Origin: a virus
IMG/VR virus record: IMGVR_UViG_3300036766_002289
Span: 1 to 28,055 of that record
Length of the DNA stretch: 28,055 nucleotides
Direction: 5' to 3' (one strand)
Shown here: one piece after another, positions 15,718 through 22,629 of the stretch
How the letters are laid out: each line of letters opens with the position of its first letter
Position numbering within the stretch: position 1 is the first letter of the stretch
Program-made: the position numbers and the translations under genes
Notes under the pieces: generated by a model
What the model was told of the DNA's origin: nothing
Databases searched by the model: none
The model's input: only the letters and a program-made list of their open reading frames with translations

Positions 15718-16733
15718 AAAAAGTAATTATAACTGGAATCGGTGGTTTTGTTGGCGCACATGTTTTAGAATATTTCCTAGAAAAAACAGATTGGAATATC
15801 ATAGGGATAGATTCTTTCCGACATAAAGGTACTTACAGCCGCATTAATGAAATAGTTGGTTATAATGTTGGCCGAGTAAAAATATTTAACCATGATCTAG
15901 TGGCACCTATTGATATCCAACTAGAAAACCAAATTATAGGCAAGACATTAGAAAGTAACGGCAAACCCGTTGATTATATCATCAATATAGCTTCCGACAG
16001 TGCAGTAGAACGTTCAATTACAGACCCAGGCCCATGCTGGATGAATAACTGTAACTTGATGTTTAATATGCTGGAGTTTAGCAGAAGAGTTAAACCTAAG
16101 TTATTTTTGCACTTTAGTACGGATGAAGTTTATGGTGAAGCCGCACCAGACAAAGCACATCATGAATGGGACGTAATTCTACCTTCAAACCCTTATAGTG
16201 CAAGTAAAGCAGCACAGGAAGCATTAGCAATCTCGTATTGGCGAACTTATGATGTTCCATTATTGTTGCTTAACGTAATGAACATTATTGGTGAATGGCA
16301 AGATAAGGAAAAGTTCCTGCCTAAGTTGATTTATAAAGTGGCTACATGCCAGAAAATGCAGATTTATGGAGAGCCAGGCAAGATTGGTTCTCGTTTCTAC
16401 ATACATGCTAACAATATAGCTGATGCAATTATCTATTTATCTGATTTTGAGCCAGTCAAATATGGGACTCATCAACGACCAGATCGCTATAATGTTGTTG
16501 GAGATATGGAATTAGACAATTTGCAAATGGCACAGTATGTTGCCAAGATCATTGGCCAACCACTTAATTACGAATTAATCCCTTCTGAGATAGCAAGACG
16601 TGGCTATGACAAGAGATATGCTTTGGATGGCAGCAAACTGAAAAGATTAGGTTGGAAACATCCAAAATCTACGTTAGACTCGATTGAGCAAATTGTTAAA
16701 TGGACTATGGAACACCCCCATTGGTTGGTATAA
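15714..16733 (+). CDS. NAD-dependent nucleotide-sugar epimerase/dehydratase (extended SDR)
   Basis: A 339-residue protein. The NAD-binding GxxGxxG is GIGGFVG (residues 7-13). The catalytic STDEVYGE segment lies at about 138-145 and the YSASK Tyr/Lys pair near 162-166, with a C-terminal sugar-binding domain containing GSRFYIHANNIADAI. The TDE triad points to dTDP-glucose 4,6-dehydratase-like enzymes rather than plain epimerases. It would supply a deoxy-sugar nucleotide for the phage glycosyltransferases; that link is inference. Confidence 0.88.
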   Translation: MKKVIITGIGGFVGAHVLEYFLEKTDWNIIGIDSFRHKGTYSRINEIVGYNVGRVKIFNHDLVAPIDIQLENQIIGKTLESNGKPVDYIINIASDSAVERSITDPGPCWMNNCNLMFNMLEFSRRVKPKLFLHFSTDEVYGEAAPDKAHHEWDVILPSNPYSASKAAQEALAISYWRTYDVPLLLLNVMNIIGEWQDKEKFLPKLIYKVATCQKMQIYGEPGKIGSRFYIHANNIADAIIYLSDFEPVKYGTHQRPDRYNVVGDMELDNLQMAQYVAKIIGQPLNYELIPSEIARRGYDKRYALDGSKLKRLGWKHPKSTLDSIEQIVKWTMEHPHWLV

Positions 16734-16735
16734 AA

Positions 16736-17302
16736 ATGAACAGAAGAACTTTTATCAAAACGGCAGCAATTAGTAGTGCGGCTTTAATGACTGGTAATTT
16801 AGCAATTGCTGCGACAGAGCCAATAAAATATGACTTTATTGAGCCAAAGTATTTGCTTCATATTTTGAAGAAACTGAGAGAATATCCTAGTAGATCGACG
16901 GATTATGATAGTCCAGTGTCGTCATCAATTTCTGAAATGTACAAAAATTATTGCTATATTACCCCAGAAATGATGAAGTTTGAAGAAAAGATTTATATTC
17001 CATTAATTGGAATTTCTAACATTCTCAGGCGTACAACACTTGGGGAGAATTCAACTGTAGATAAGACTTGGGTAGTTTTGAGTGAATCAGAAATTGATTT
17101 GTTTAATTTTACTGGTTCTAGTTTAAAACACCAAGAAACGGGGCATCCTTTAATGAAATATTGGGGTGCATGTTGTTGTGCGTGGCCACTTTATACATAT
17201 AAATATTGGCCCAAGGGATGGTTCTTATTAGGTCATGGGAAAGTTTTAAGGAAAAAAAGAAGTCAGTATGCTACGTTGCAAGTTAAGAGGAAAGAAAAAT
17301 GA
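16736..17302 (+). CDS. Tat-leader protein, unknown
   Basis: A 188-residue protein with a twin-arginine leader (MNRRTFIKTAAISSAALM) and a signal-peptidase-like AIAATE near 30. The start at 16736 restores this leader; a longer frame from 16700 would overlap the upstream gene. The mature part has a CCC cluster (WGACCCAWPLY, about residue 146) and a basic C-terminus. With the terminase-like gene at 6486 it is one of two proteins here that start MNRR(E/T)F(L/I)KT. The Tat pathway exports folded proteins, so a periplasmic role is possible; the body is not recognised. Confidence 0.65.
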   Translation: MNRRTFIKTAAISSAALMTGNLAIAATEPIKYDFIEPKYLLHILKKLREYPSRSTDYDSPVSSSISEMYKNYCYITPEMMKFEEKIYIPLIGISNILRRTTLGENSTVDKTWVVLSESEIDLFNFTGSSLKHQETGHPLMKYWGACCCAWPLYTYKYWPKGWFLLGHGKVLRKKRSQYATLQVKRKEK

Positions 17303-18033
17303 GTATGAGAAATGTCGTTGATGGAGATACTTGGTTTTATGTTAAACCCATTGCAGACAATGGACAAATATTAGGAATTTCCAAGCATAGTGGTGCCCTA
17401 ATTAACATTATAGCGATAACCAGACGATCTGGCGGCGTAAAATATACTATAAATAGTGCTATTAATTTTACGTTAATTTATAAGCAGGCAGAGTTACTTG
17501 TTAAATATCTAAGAGAGTGTCATGAAAAATCAAAGACTATTAGTAAAAACGATTGGGGTGGTCTAGGCACGTATATAAAAAGAACAATAGAACTAGAATA
17601 TGGCACTGTCGTTGACGTAGTTTCTTATGGTGATGGAGAAGTTTGGCTGAGCGTATTGAATACCGACAAGAGGGGGATTCATTTCATGAATTCAGCAAAT
17701 GAACTCACTTTTACGTTAACCAAAGAGGGACTTAGAGATGTTCTGTCCGCTTTAGGAACTGAACTTGGCAAAATAACTGACCAAGCGAAACTACGGGCCT
17801 TAGAATATGAATTAAAAAAAGAAAAAGAGCGAGCAGCGATTAGTAAACCGCCGATCATTGACTCGAACGGTAAATGTTACATAGATAAGTTTATTTCTGT
17901 TGAAGATTTGACCAAAAGAATTAACAGTTATCTTATCAAGCACAGTGCAGACCCTGCCAATGTCGTGTTGGACTTGGAATATCAGGAAAATTGGGAAGAA
18001 GATGGCCCAAGAATAATATTAAGGCCAAAGTGA
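17299..18033 (+). CDS. Unknown protein
   Basis: A 244-residue protein: a beta-rich N-terminal half, a charged helical linker (about residues 165-190) and a short C-terminal alpha/beta domain with conserved-looking DLEYQENWEEDGPR. ATGA overlap with the upstream gene. No family recognised. Confidence 0.55.
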   Translation: MSMRNVVDGDTWFYVKPIADNGQILGISKHSGALINIIAITRRSGGVKYTINSAINFTLIYKQAELLVKYLRECHEKSKTISKNDWGGLGTYIKRTIELEYGTVVDVVSYGDGEVWLSVLNTDKRGIHFMNSANELTFTLTKEGLRDVLSALGTELGKITDQAKLRALEYELKKEKERAAISKPPIIDSNGKCYIDKFISVEDLTKRINSYLIKHSADPANVVLDLEYQENWEEDGPRIILRPK

Positions 18034-18039
18034 AAGTAG

Positions 18040-18067
18040 TTTACATTCTGTGTTTTTGGACTATAAT
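18040..18067 (+). promoter_or_regulatory. Sigma70-type promoter
   Basis: TTTACA, 16 bases, perfect TATAAT. It lies about 78 bases upstream of the phosphoesterase gene; the leader between them has no open frame of note and ends with AAAGGAG. Confidence 0.78.
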
Positions 18068-18144
18068 GAAGATAGCTAGCTGATGTTAGGTTAGTGATGA
18101 TTTATGACGGTAAAAGAGACGACGGAGAGTAAAAAAGGAGAATT

Positions 18145-18864
18145 ATGAGTACGTTTTTTAGTGCGGATTTCCATTATAATCATGGAAACATTATCAAGTA
18201 TTGCAACAGGCCATTTCTAGCGGAAGAAGACCTAGCAGCACTTAATCGAGACGGTAAATGGCATGATGGTGATTGGAAAGGACCAACATCAAGTCAACAT
18301 CGCATTTCACGCGCAGGCGTAGAAATGATGAACGATGCAATTGTTAACAACATTAACAAGGTCGTTCATAAAAATGACACACTTTGGTTTTTAGGTGACT
18401 GGTGTTTTGGTGGTAAGAATAATTACTATCAGATTGCGAGAGAGTTTCGTGATCGACTTAGGTGCCAGAACATCAACATGATTTGGGGAAACCACGATCA
18501 TCGTAATATTCGGGATTTGTTCAATGAATGTTATGACTTATTTGAGACCTACGTAAATGGTCAAAGAATGGTTTTATGCCATTACGCTATGGCTGTTTGG
18601 GACAAATCCCATCGAGGGTCTTGGCAATTGTACGGTCACTCCCACAGCACAATGGAAGAATGGATGGCGAAAGCCATGCCTGGACGCCGTTCAATGGATG
18701 TAGGCATTGATAATGCTGCTAAATTGATTGGTGACTATCACCCATTCTCTTTTGAAGAGATTGCCCATATCATGAACAGTAAGCCTGGATTTTTTGCTGA
18801 CCATCATGGGAATGAAGGTGGCATTAGAACGGGTCCAACTGAAGAGGAATTATCAGATAAATAA
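18145..18864 (+). CDS. Calcineurin-like metallophosphoesterase
   Basis: A 239-residue protein with all the metallophosphoesterase motifs: SADFHYNHGN (in place of DxH), LGDWCFG (GDxxxxG), WGNHDHR (GNHD), LCHYAMAVW and GHSHS. Two metal ions would be bound. The layout matches phage and bacterial single-domain phosphoesterases; the substrate (nucleotide, RNA 2',3'-cyclic phosphate or protein) is open. AAAGGAGAATT precedes the ATG. The stop overlaps the next start by one base. Confidence 0.92.
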   Translation: MSTFFSADFHYNHGNIIKYCNRPFLAEEDLAALNRDGKWHDGDWKGPTSSQHRISRAGVEMMNDAIVNNINKVVHKNDTLWFLGDWCFGGKNNYYQIAREFRDRLRCQNINMIWGNHDHRNIRDLFNECYDLFETYVNGQRMVLCHYAMAVWDKSHRGSWQLYGHSHSTMEEWMAKAMPGRRSMDVGIDNAAKLIGDYHPFSFEEIAHIMNSKPGFFADHHGNEGGIRTGPTEEELSDK

Positions 18865-19616
18865 TGTGGACTAAACCCGTCAGTCAGTTAAATTGGCAAG
18901 ACATATCAACCATTTGTCCTATTTGTGATGAGCGAATGGGACGACCAAGTTATTATCATGCTGAATGTTCGCAAGGGCATTACGAAGTGTCTGCGGGTAA
19001 TTATCATGTTGATTTTTATGTTAATGGTGAGTGGGTCCATTCTGATGAGTTGAGTAATAAAGAAGATGCCATTTTAGAAAAATTAATACCTGAAGCAAGG
19101 AAAAAGTGGCAAGAGTCACGTACTCCAGTAAACAAATGCCCTTATCGTTCACCACAGATTATATCCGAAACAATAAAAGATATAATCTGCGATAAGGTCG
19201 TTTGTGAACTAGGAAGTGCTGAAGGCGATAATTTAGTCTTCATGTCCAAATATGCCAAGAAAGTTATTGGCATCGAACGTGACCTTAAAAGACATGAGAA
19301 GGCAGTAGCAAGGGGTCTTGATGTTAGAGTAGGTGATTATAAATTAGACCCATCGCCAGAAGCAGATGTATATTATTTCTGGCCAAATGATGGCGAAGCT
19401 GACAATGAGTTCCTTGTAAACAAGATACTCAGCAATAATTTCAAGGGAATAATCATTATTGCTGGGGATATGGGACACCCGCCTGAAATACCTAGTGTCA
19501 AAAGATGTGCCGAAAAAGGTAAATTATTGACGGTTCCGTTTAATGAGGGAAATGGCTGGAGAGAAAATGGAGTTTTTCTTCTCGCTATTATTGATGCAAA
19601 GGATATCCATAGGTGA
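18864..19616 (+). CDS. Zinc-ribbon plus class I SAM-dependent methyltransferase
   Basis: A 250-residue protein. The N-terminal CPICDE and ECSQGH (residues 18-39) make a small zinc ribbon. The C-terminal half has the Rossmann methyltransferase start VVCELGSAEGDNLVFMS (about 113-129) and an acidic ribose-binding strand KVIGIERD, followed by DVRVGDY. Motif IV (DVYYFWPND) is unusual and may hint at a nucleic acid or small-molecule target. Its 3' end overlaps the convergent sulfotransferase by 29 bases. Confidence 0.72.
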   Translation: MWTKPVSQLNWQDISTICPICDERMGRPSYYHAECSQGHYEVSAGNYHVDFYVNGEWVHSDELSNKEDAILEKLIPEARKKWQESRTPVNKCPYRSPQIISETIKDIICDKVVCELGSAEGDNLVFMSKYAKKVIGIERDLKRHEKAVARGLDVRVGDYKLDPSPEADVYYFWPNDGEADNEFLVNKILSNNFKGIIIIAGDMGHPPEIPSVKRCAEKGKLLTVPFNEGNGWRENGVFLLAIIDAKDIHR

Positions 19617-20265
19617 AATCTATCGCATACAAGGTCTCAATTTCTTTCCTAAGTTCTTTATTATAGAAATCTTCATAATTTGGCACGACGTAATTAAGTA
19701 AGTCTGCTTGTTTCTTGAATTTGGTTTCACCAACAAATACTCCCGACTTGTCTTTTTTTGTTAGATGATGCCAACTACTTTGCTCTGGTTCGAAGTTTGT
19801 TTTAAGTAAATCATTTATCTGCTGCATACCTTCTTTAAAGTTTTCTATTTTAACTATTTTGTCTAAAGGTTTATCCAAAGGTATTTCTTTTGTTTGTGCC
19901 CGCCAGTGGAGATTGCAGTATTTCAAATTTTGAGTTTCTAAAAAATGAATAAATTCTGCAAATGATGATTCATTTGGATAAGTGCTTTCTAAGTAATAGA
20001 AGTAACTGCTAACTGCGCGGTCATAAGGGTTTCTTACAACTTTAAACTTAAAGTATTCTGGATTTAAATAATCGTCAAGGAACACTAAGCCAAAATGATT
20101 GTAGAAAAAAGCTTCTCTATAATCATGTACCCATGAACTGTAGGCCAACGCTGTTTCTAATATGCCCATATGTTTGAAAAACATTCTAACGGCAAGAGTA
20201 CAGCCTGCTTTAGCTGACCAGTCCATTATTATTTTATTTTTTCTATCTATTAGTGCTTCCATCAT
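19588..20265 (-). CDS. Sulfotransferase family protein
   Basis: A 225-residue protein. The 5'-phosphosulfate loop is DWSAKAGCTLAVRMFF (about residues 15-30) and the 3'-phosphate motif is FKVVRNPYDRAVSSYFYY (about 73-90), the two PAPS-binding signatures of Golgi-type/carbohydrate sulfotransferases. It would transfer sulfate from PAPS to a glycan. Coupled by ATGA to the upstream deacetylase. A deacetylase next to a sulfotransferase recalls glycan-decorating pathways such as Nod factor or heparan-type modification; this is only an analogy. Confidence 0.85.
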   Translation of the reverse strand: MMEALIDRKNKIIMDWSAKAGCTLAVRMFFKHMGILETALAYSSWVHDYREAFFYNHFGLVFLDDYLNPEYFKFKVVRNPYDRAVSSYFYYLESTYPNESSFAEFIHFLETQNLKYCNLHWRAQTKEIPLDKPLDKIVKIENFKEGMQQINDLLKTNFEPEQSSWHHLTKKDKSGVFVGETKFKKQADLLNYVVPNYEDFYNKELRKEIETLYAIDFTYGYPLHQ

Positions 20266-20910
20266 ATTATGTCCTTTAGTGCCATTACTTTGTAGTCATT
20301 TAGATAAAGATGCATCATACACTTCATGAAGGTGGCGTGGGTTGTGGTAGTCTCATGTGGATTTTCTGATAGTTCTTTAACAACGTCATGCACACAAAAG
20401 ATTCCATATTCATTGTTTTGTACTTTTTCTAAGTCTGCTATAAAATCTCCAAAAGTGTAAGTGTTGCTGAATATACCAGTGCATTTAATGTCTAATGGGT
20501 CATGAATTTTTGGTTTAAAGGGGTCTCCAGCACCCGACCTAGCATATTGAAAACCTGCTTGTTTTATTATTTCTTTTGCTTCATCATTGATGAAATAGGC
20601 TGGATATGCGAAGGAAGTTGGTTTTTTTAAGCCAACTGTATGGAATACTTGATTCAAATGTTCAATTTCTCGTTTATTGATTTCTTCGCTTGTTTCTGTC
20701 ATATGGACATGGCTAAAAAAGGTGATTACCCAATTCAAATCCGTTTCTTTCAAACTCTCTTAGATGTTCTCGTTTGAATATTTTGCAGGTGCCTAAGTAG
20801 TAACCAGATACGAAAAATGTGGCTTTGAAGTCTAGTTCTTCTAGCAATGGCTTGACAAGCAATAGGTGGGAATCGTAGCAGTCATCAAATGTTAGGACTA
20901 TGTTCTTCAT
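20262..20910 (-). pseudogene. NodB-type polysaccharide deacetylase, frameshifted
   Basis: Two overlapping frames make one carbohydrate esterase 4 protein. The first (20910-20713) has the metal-binding VLTFDDCYDSH and ends GFELGNHLF then stop. The second (20753-20262) resumes SHVHMT..., FAYPAYF and CVHDVV. The zinc motif H-x-x-x-H lies exactly across the break, which falls in a run of six T (minus strand). Removing one T restores GNHLFSHVHM. Either the gene is broken, the run is misread, or slippage on the T-run rescues some product. A late box (CTACAATA) ends 4 bases before the first ATG. Confidence 0.82.
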
Positions 20911-20914
20911 GTAT

Positions 20915-20922
20915 TATTGTAG
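20915..20922 (-). promoter_or_regulatory. Late promoter box CTACAATA
   Basis: Late-type box ending 4 bases before the ATG of the deacetylase, with no Shine-Dalgarno site. It is the weakest match of the ten. Confidence 0.45.
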
Positions 20923-20993
20923 TTTATGAAATTTCAAAATGTACAGGGTATGGAAAGTAGTAATAAAATATTTTCTGAATATTTGAAATTTTC

Positions 20994-21021
20994 TTGACAA
21001 AAATAAAAAGGATACTATTAT
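20994..21021 (+). promoter_or_regulatory. Promoter at the head of the RNA locus
   Basis: TTGACA, 16 bases, TATTAT. The transcript would begin with a short hairpin (GTCGT 21029-21033 with ACGAC 21050-21054) and run into the tRNA/Y RNA genes. Confidence 0.65.
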
Positions 21022-21079
21022 ATACCTAGTCGTTAAGCGGAGAATCTTCACGACAAGTAAGAAAAGTTTTAGAATGAGA

Positions 21080-21108
21080 TTGACAAACCTTGAATACGAT
21101 AGTAAGAT
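21080..21108 (+). promoter_or_regulatory. Promoter of the first tRNA-Y chimera
   Basis: TTGACA, 17 bases, TAAGAT, ending about 16 bases before the tRNA-like gene at 21124. The -10 surroundings (TAGTAAGATA) are repeated in the promoter at 21336, so the two look copied. Confidence 0.65.
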
Positions 21109-21123
21109 AGGTGAGTCAGATAT

Positions 21124-21241
21124 GAGTGGGTAGCTAAAAGATTGCTTTGGCAACTTAGACAAGTAATTGTCTCCAACCCTGAAGCTTACAAGCACTAGTA
21201 TTTGAAACTAAAGAATGTTGGTTCAAGTCCAACCCCACTCG
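21124..21241 (+). tRNA. tRNA-Gln-like (UUG) gene with a Y-type helix in its D-loop
   Basis: Acceptor stem GAGTGGG/CCCACTC, T-arm GTTGG-TTCAAGT-CCAAC and an anticodon arm with loop ATTTGAA (anticodon TTG) are clear. The D-stem is reduced to GCT (21133) and AGC (21191-21193), and the D-loop lacks GG. In its place sits a hairpin of the repeated Y motif (21144-21185) followed by TTACAAGC. Total length is 118 bases. Either the insert is removed to give a tRNA, or, more likely because no proper D-loop remains after removal, this is a tRNA-mimic RNA like the bacterial YrlA class. Confidence 0.7.
21144..21193 (+). ncRNA. Y-type Ro-binding helix, copy 1 (inside tRNA-Gln-like)
   Basis: Outer stem GCTTTGG/CCTGAAGC, then CAACTT, inner stem AGACAA/TTGTCT closed by GTAA, CCAA, and TTACAAGC after the outer stem. 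The octamer has one change from the consensus TTACAAAC. Confidence 0.7.
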
Positions 21242-21248
21242 CTTAGTA

Positions 21249-21326
21249 GCGTCCCCTAAAGGAAGAACTTACAAACAACAGGAATATGTTAAAAATAGTT
21301 CTTTAAACTTGGACGCAACTTTTTTT
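21249..21326 (+). ncRNA. Stand-alone Y RNA, copy 2
   Basis: 5' GCGTCC pairs with 3' GGACGC (21311-21316) to form the terminal stem. Inside are CCTAAA on the 5' side and AAACTT on the 3' side, then stem GTTCTTT/GGAAGAAC, and a loop beginning TTACAAAC and holding a small hairpin (AACA/TGTT). A seven-T run follows. Terminal paired ends, a purine-rich 5' bulge opposite ACUU and a U-tail are the layout of Y RNAs. This is the circular permutation of copies 1, 3, 4 and 5. Confidence 0.75.
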
Positions 21327-21335
21327 GAAAAGAAC

Positions 21336-21363
21336 TTGACAAGGATAGGAAAAGTAGTAAGAT
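21336..21363 (+). promoter_or_regulatory. Promoter of the tRNA-Lys/Y chimera
   Basis: TTGACA, 16 bases, TAAGAT, about 14 bases before the tRNA gene at 21378; resembles the promoter at 21080. Confidence 0.62.
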
Positions 21364-21377
21364 AAGGAAGTAACGCT

Positions 21378-21501
21378 GGGGGATAAAGAAAGCTTTCGCA
21401 ACTTGGACAAGAAATTGTCCCCAACGGTTTGAGCTTACAAACTTTTAGGTAAAGAAAAGACTTTTAATCTTTTTAAATCGGTTCGACTCCGATATCCTCC
21501 A
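21378..21501 (+). tRNA. tRNA-Lys (UUU) interrupted by a Y-type helix after the acceptor stem
   Basis: Acceptor GGGGGAT/ATCCTCC with discriminator A, D-arm CTTT-TAGGT-AAAG with GG present, anticodon arm AAAGA-CTTTTAA-TCTTT (anticodon TTT) and T-arm ATCGG-TTCGACT-CCGAT. All arms are intact, but about 55 extra bases, including a Y motif hairpin and TTACAAAC, lie between acceptor base 7 and the D-stem (around tRNA positions 8-9). Removal of the insert would leave a normal tRNA-Lys, so this one could be processed; no known intron class fits. Confidence 0.75.
21392..21442 (+). ncRNA. Y-type Ro-binding helix, copy 3 (inside tRNA-Lys)
   Basis: Outer stem GCTT..TCG/CGG..GAGC with a small bulge, CAACTT, inner stem GGACAA/TTGTCC with a GAAA tetraloop, CCAA, then TTACAAAC. 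It shares GCTTTNGCAACTT with copy 1. Confidence 0.7.
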
Positions 21502-21504
21502 CTA

Positions 21505-21568
21505 AGGCTTTCACTGAGCCTAGATTTTGTGTGACGGTCGCCTAGACCCAGAGCAAAACGATCAGTGA
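21505..21568 (+). ncRNA. Possible pseudoknotted RNA A
   Basis: Hairpin AGGCT-TTCACTG-AGCCT, then TTTTG/CAAAA enclosing GGTC/GACC, and TCAGTGA (21562-21568) complementary to the first hairpin's loop region (21511-21517). Seen by eye only; could be a spacer with chance pairing. Confidence 0.3.
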
Positions 21569-21626
21569 TAAACGGGGTTTAAAAAGGCTGGATTATGGTT
21601 GACGATAGCGGCAGATTTTACTATTT

Positions 21627-21677
21627 GCTGCTAAAACTTAGACAGGAAACTGTCTCCAAAAGTAGTAGCTTACAAAC
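21627..21677 (+). ncRNA. Y-type helix, copy 4 (not in an evident tRNA)
   Basis: Outer stem GCTGCTA/TAGTAGC, AAACTT, inner stem AGACAG/CTGTCT with a GAAA loop, CCAAAA, then TTACAAAC. The flanks (21569-21626 and 21678-21735) show no tRNA arms that I can find; CGG 21609-21611 and CCG 21677-21679 could close it. The RNA may extend further on both sides. Confidence 0.68.
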
Positions 21678-21735
21678 CGAATATAACTTTAAGATTTAAC
21701 CAAGAGACTAAATAAAATGAACAGTAGTTAAAAAT

Positions 21736-21806
21736 GGGGCTATAGTGAAGCGGGATCACGTTAGAATGGCATTCTGAAATCTGGGGTTCAAATCCCCATA
21801 GCTCCA
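21736..21806 (+). tRNA. tRNA-Ala (GGC)
   Basis: Ordinary cloverleaf: acceptor GGGGCTA/TAGCTCC with discriminator A, D-arm GTGA-AGCGGGA-TCAC, anticodon arm TTAGA-ATGGCAT-TCTGA (anticodon GGC), T-arm TGGGG-TTCAAAT-CCCCA. No CCA is encoded. Confidence 0.82.
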
Positions 21807-21807
21807 C

Positions 21808-21869
21808 TCGGGACTGTACGTTCTTTCCGCAGTTGGATATGTCGCTTGAACGGAACCAACCAGTCCTGA
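21808..21869 (+). ncRNA. Possible pseudoknotted RNA B
   Basis: Outer stem TCGGGACTG/CAGTCCTGA (9 pairs), inner stem CGTTC/GAACG, and GTTGG in its loop complementary to CCAAC just 3' of the inner stem, an H-type pseudoknot. It fills exactly the gap between tRNA-Ala and tRNA-Cys. No known class recognised. Confidence 0.4.
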
Positions 21870-21872
21870 ATT

Positions 21873-21944
21873 GTCTGGGTAGCCAAGCGGTAAGGCATCA
21901 GTCTGCAAAGCTGAATAGCGTAGGTTCAAATCCTACCCCAGACT
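21873..21944 (+). tRNA. tRNA-Cys (GCA)
   Basis: Acceptor GTCTGGG/CCCAGAC with discriminator T, anticodon arm TCAGT-CTGCAAA-GCTGA (anticodon GCA) and T-arm GTAGG-TTCAAAT-CCTAC. Its last 12 bases overlap the 3' end of the convergent endonuclease gene. Confidence 0.87.
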
Positions 21945-22529
21945 TATTATTTCTGTTATGTGTTTTTTAATTTGTAGGAATGCTTCTTTAACGTAATGTT
22001 CTTTAGATACTAAGTCAGGGACAACAATTAGGTTTATATGGTTTTGATTTGCTAAGGCTAGTTTTTCTTTGTCTCTTTCTTGTATTCTGTTCAACTTGTT
22101 TTGGCCGTAAATTGGTTTGAAATGTACGATGCCGTTCCATTCTATTGCTAATTTTATAGATGGAATAGCAATGTCTACTTCATAACCAGGCAATAGAGTT
22201 TTATCATTAGGTATTATCTCCAATGATTGAAATTCTTCCTTTAAAAGGTCAAACAATATTTTTTCGCATCTTGAACGACGGGATTTACGTTTTTTAGTAT
22301 TATTGAAGGTTGTGGCGCAAGATTTACTACAAAAGGTGTTGGCTTTGATTTCGCTTGGGCGTCTGTAGAATTTTTCACCGCAAAGATGACAAGATACTTC
22401 TAGTTTTGTTTGGGTGTATGACGAAGAACATTTTCTTGAACAAAAAGGATTATTTCTTTTTTTGTAGTTTGATGTTCTTGAGAATTCTCTTTTGCAAAAG
22501 GTGCAGATAAGTTTGTGTGTTAATAGCAT
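21933..22529 (-). CDS. Vsr-like/EDxHD-type homing endonuclease with zinc fingers
   Basis: A 198-residue protein. Two N-terminal Cys modules (CTFC...FCSRKC and CHLC...FCSKSC) are followed by a basic linker and a nuclease domain: SRCEK (Glu), YEVDI (Asp), IEWNGIVHF and ERDKEKLALANQN, the layout of Vsr-fold phage endonucleases. The ATG at 22529 is chosen over 22637 because the late box CTATATAA ends 5 bases upstream and the longer frame would run through another promoter. The stop lies inside tRNA-Cys, a typical homing-endonuclease neighbourhood. Confidence 0.78.
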   Translation of the reverse strand: MLLTHKLICTFCKREFSRTSNYKKRNNPFCSRKCSSSYTQTKLEVSCHLCGEKFYRRPSEIKANTFCSKSCATTFNNTKKRKSRRSRCEKILFDLLKEEFQSLEIIPNDKTLLPGYEVDIAIPSIKLAIEWNGIVHFKPIYGQNKLNRIQERDKEKLALANQNHINLIVVPDLVSKEHYVKEAFLQIKKHITEIISLG

Positions 22530-22534
22530 ATATA

Positions 22535-22542
22535 TTATATAG
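22535..22542 (-). promoter_or_regulatory. Late promoter box CTATATAA
   Basis: Late-type box ending 5 bases before the endonuclease ATG, with no Shine-Dalgarno site. Confidence 0.5.
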
Positions 22543-22582
22543 TAGGATTGGAACGTTTCTGAACCTACTGCTGACTTTTGAC

Positions 22583-22610
22583 TTGACAATGCGGAAAGTT
22601 GTGGTATAGT
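22583..22610 (+). promoter_or_regulatory. Sigma70-type promoter of the small beta-grasp-like gene
   Basis: TTGACA, 16 bases, TATAGT, followed at once by AAAAAGGAGGG, an unusually strong ribosome site. The transcript may continue into the second half of the RNA locus. Confidence 0.78.
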
Positions 22611-22629
22611 AAAAAGGAGGGAAGGAAAA

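Noticed and set aside
21144-21193. Inserts in tRNA genes as group I introns
   Set aside because: Inserts are only about 50-60 bases and lack the P3-P9 core; they are single hairpins, and the same hairpin occurs outside tRNAs.
20914-21195. 93-codon minus-strand frame
   Set aside because: Overlaps the promoters and first tRNA-like gene, has a biased Leu/Phe composition and no ribosome site.
21249-21316. Hammerhead or twister self-cleaving ribozyme
   Set aside because: Permutation suggested it, but neither CUGAUGA/GAAA nor the twister core is present; the Y RNA layout explains more.
21378-21501. Archaeal-type bulge-helix-bulge tRNA intron
   Set aside because: Opposing bulges are present but not the 3-4-3 arrangement, positions differ from the usual 37/38, and the rest of the window is bacterial-phage in style.
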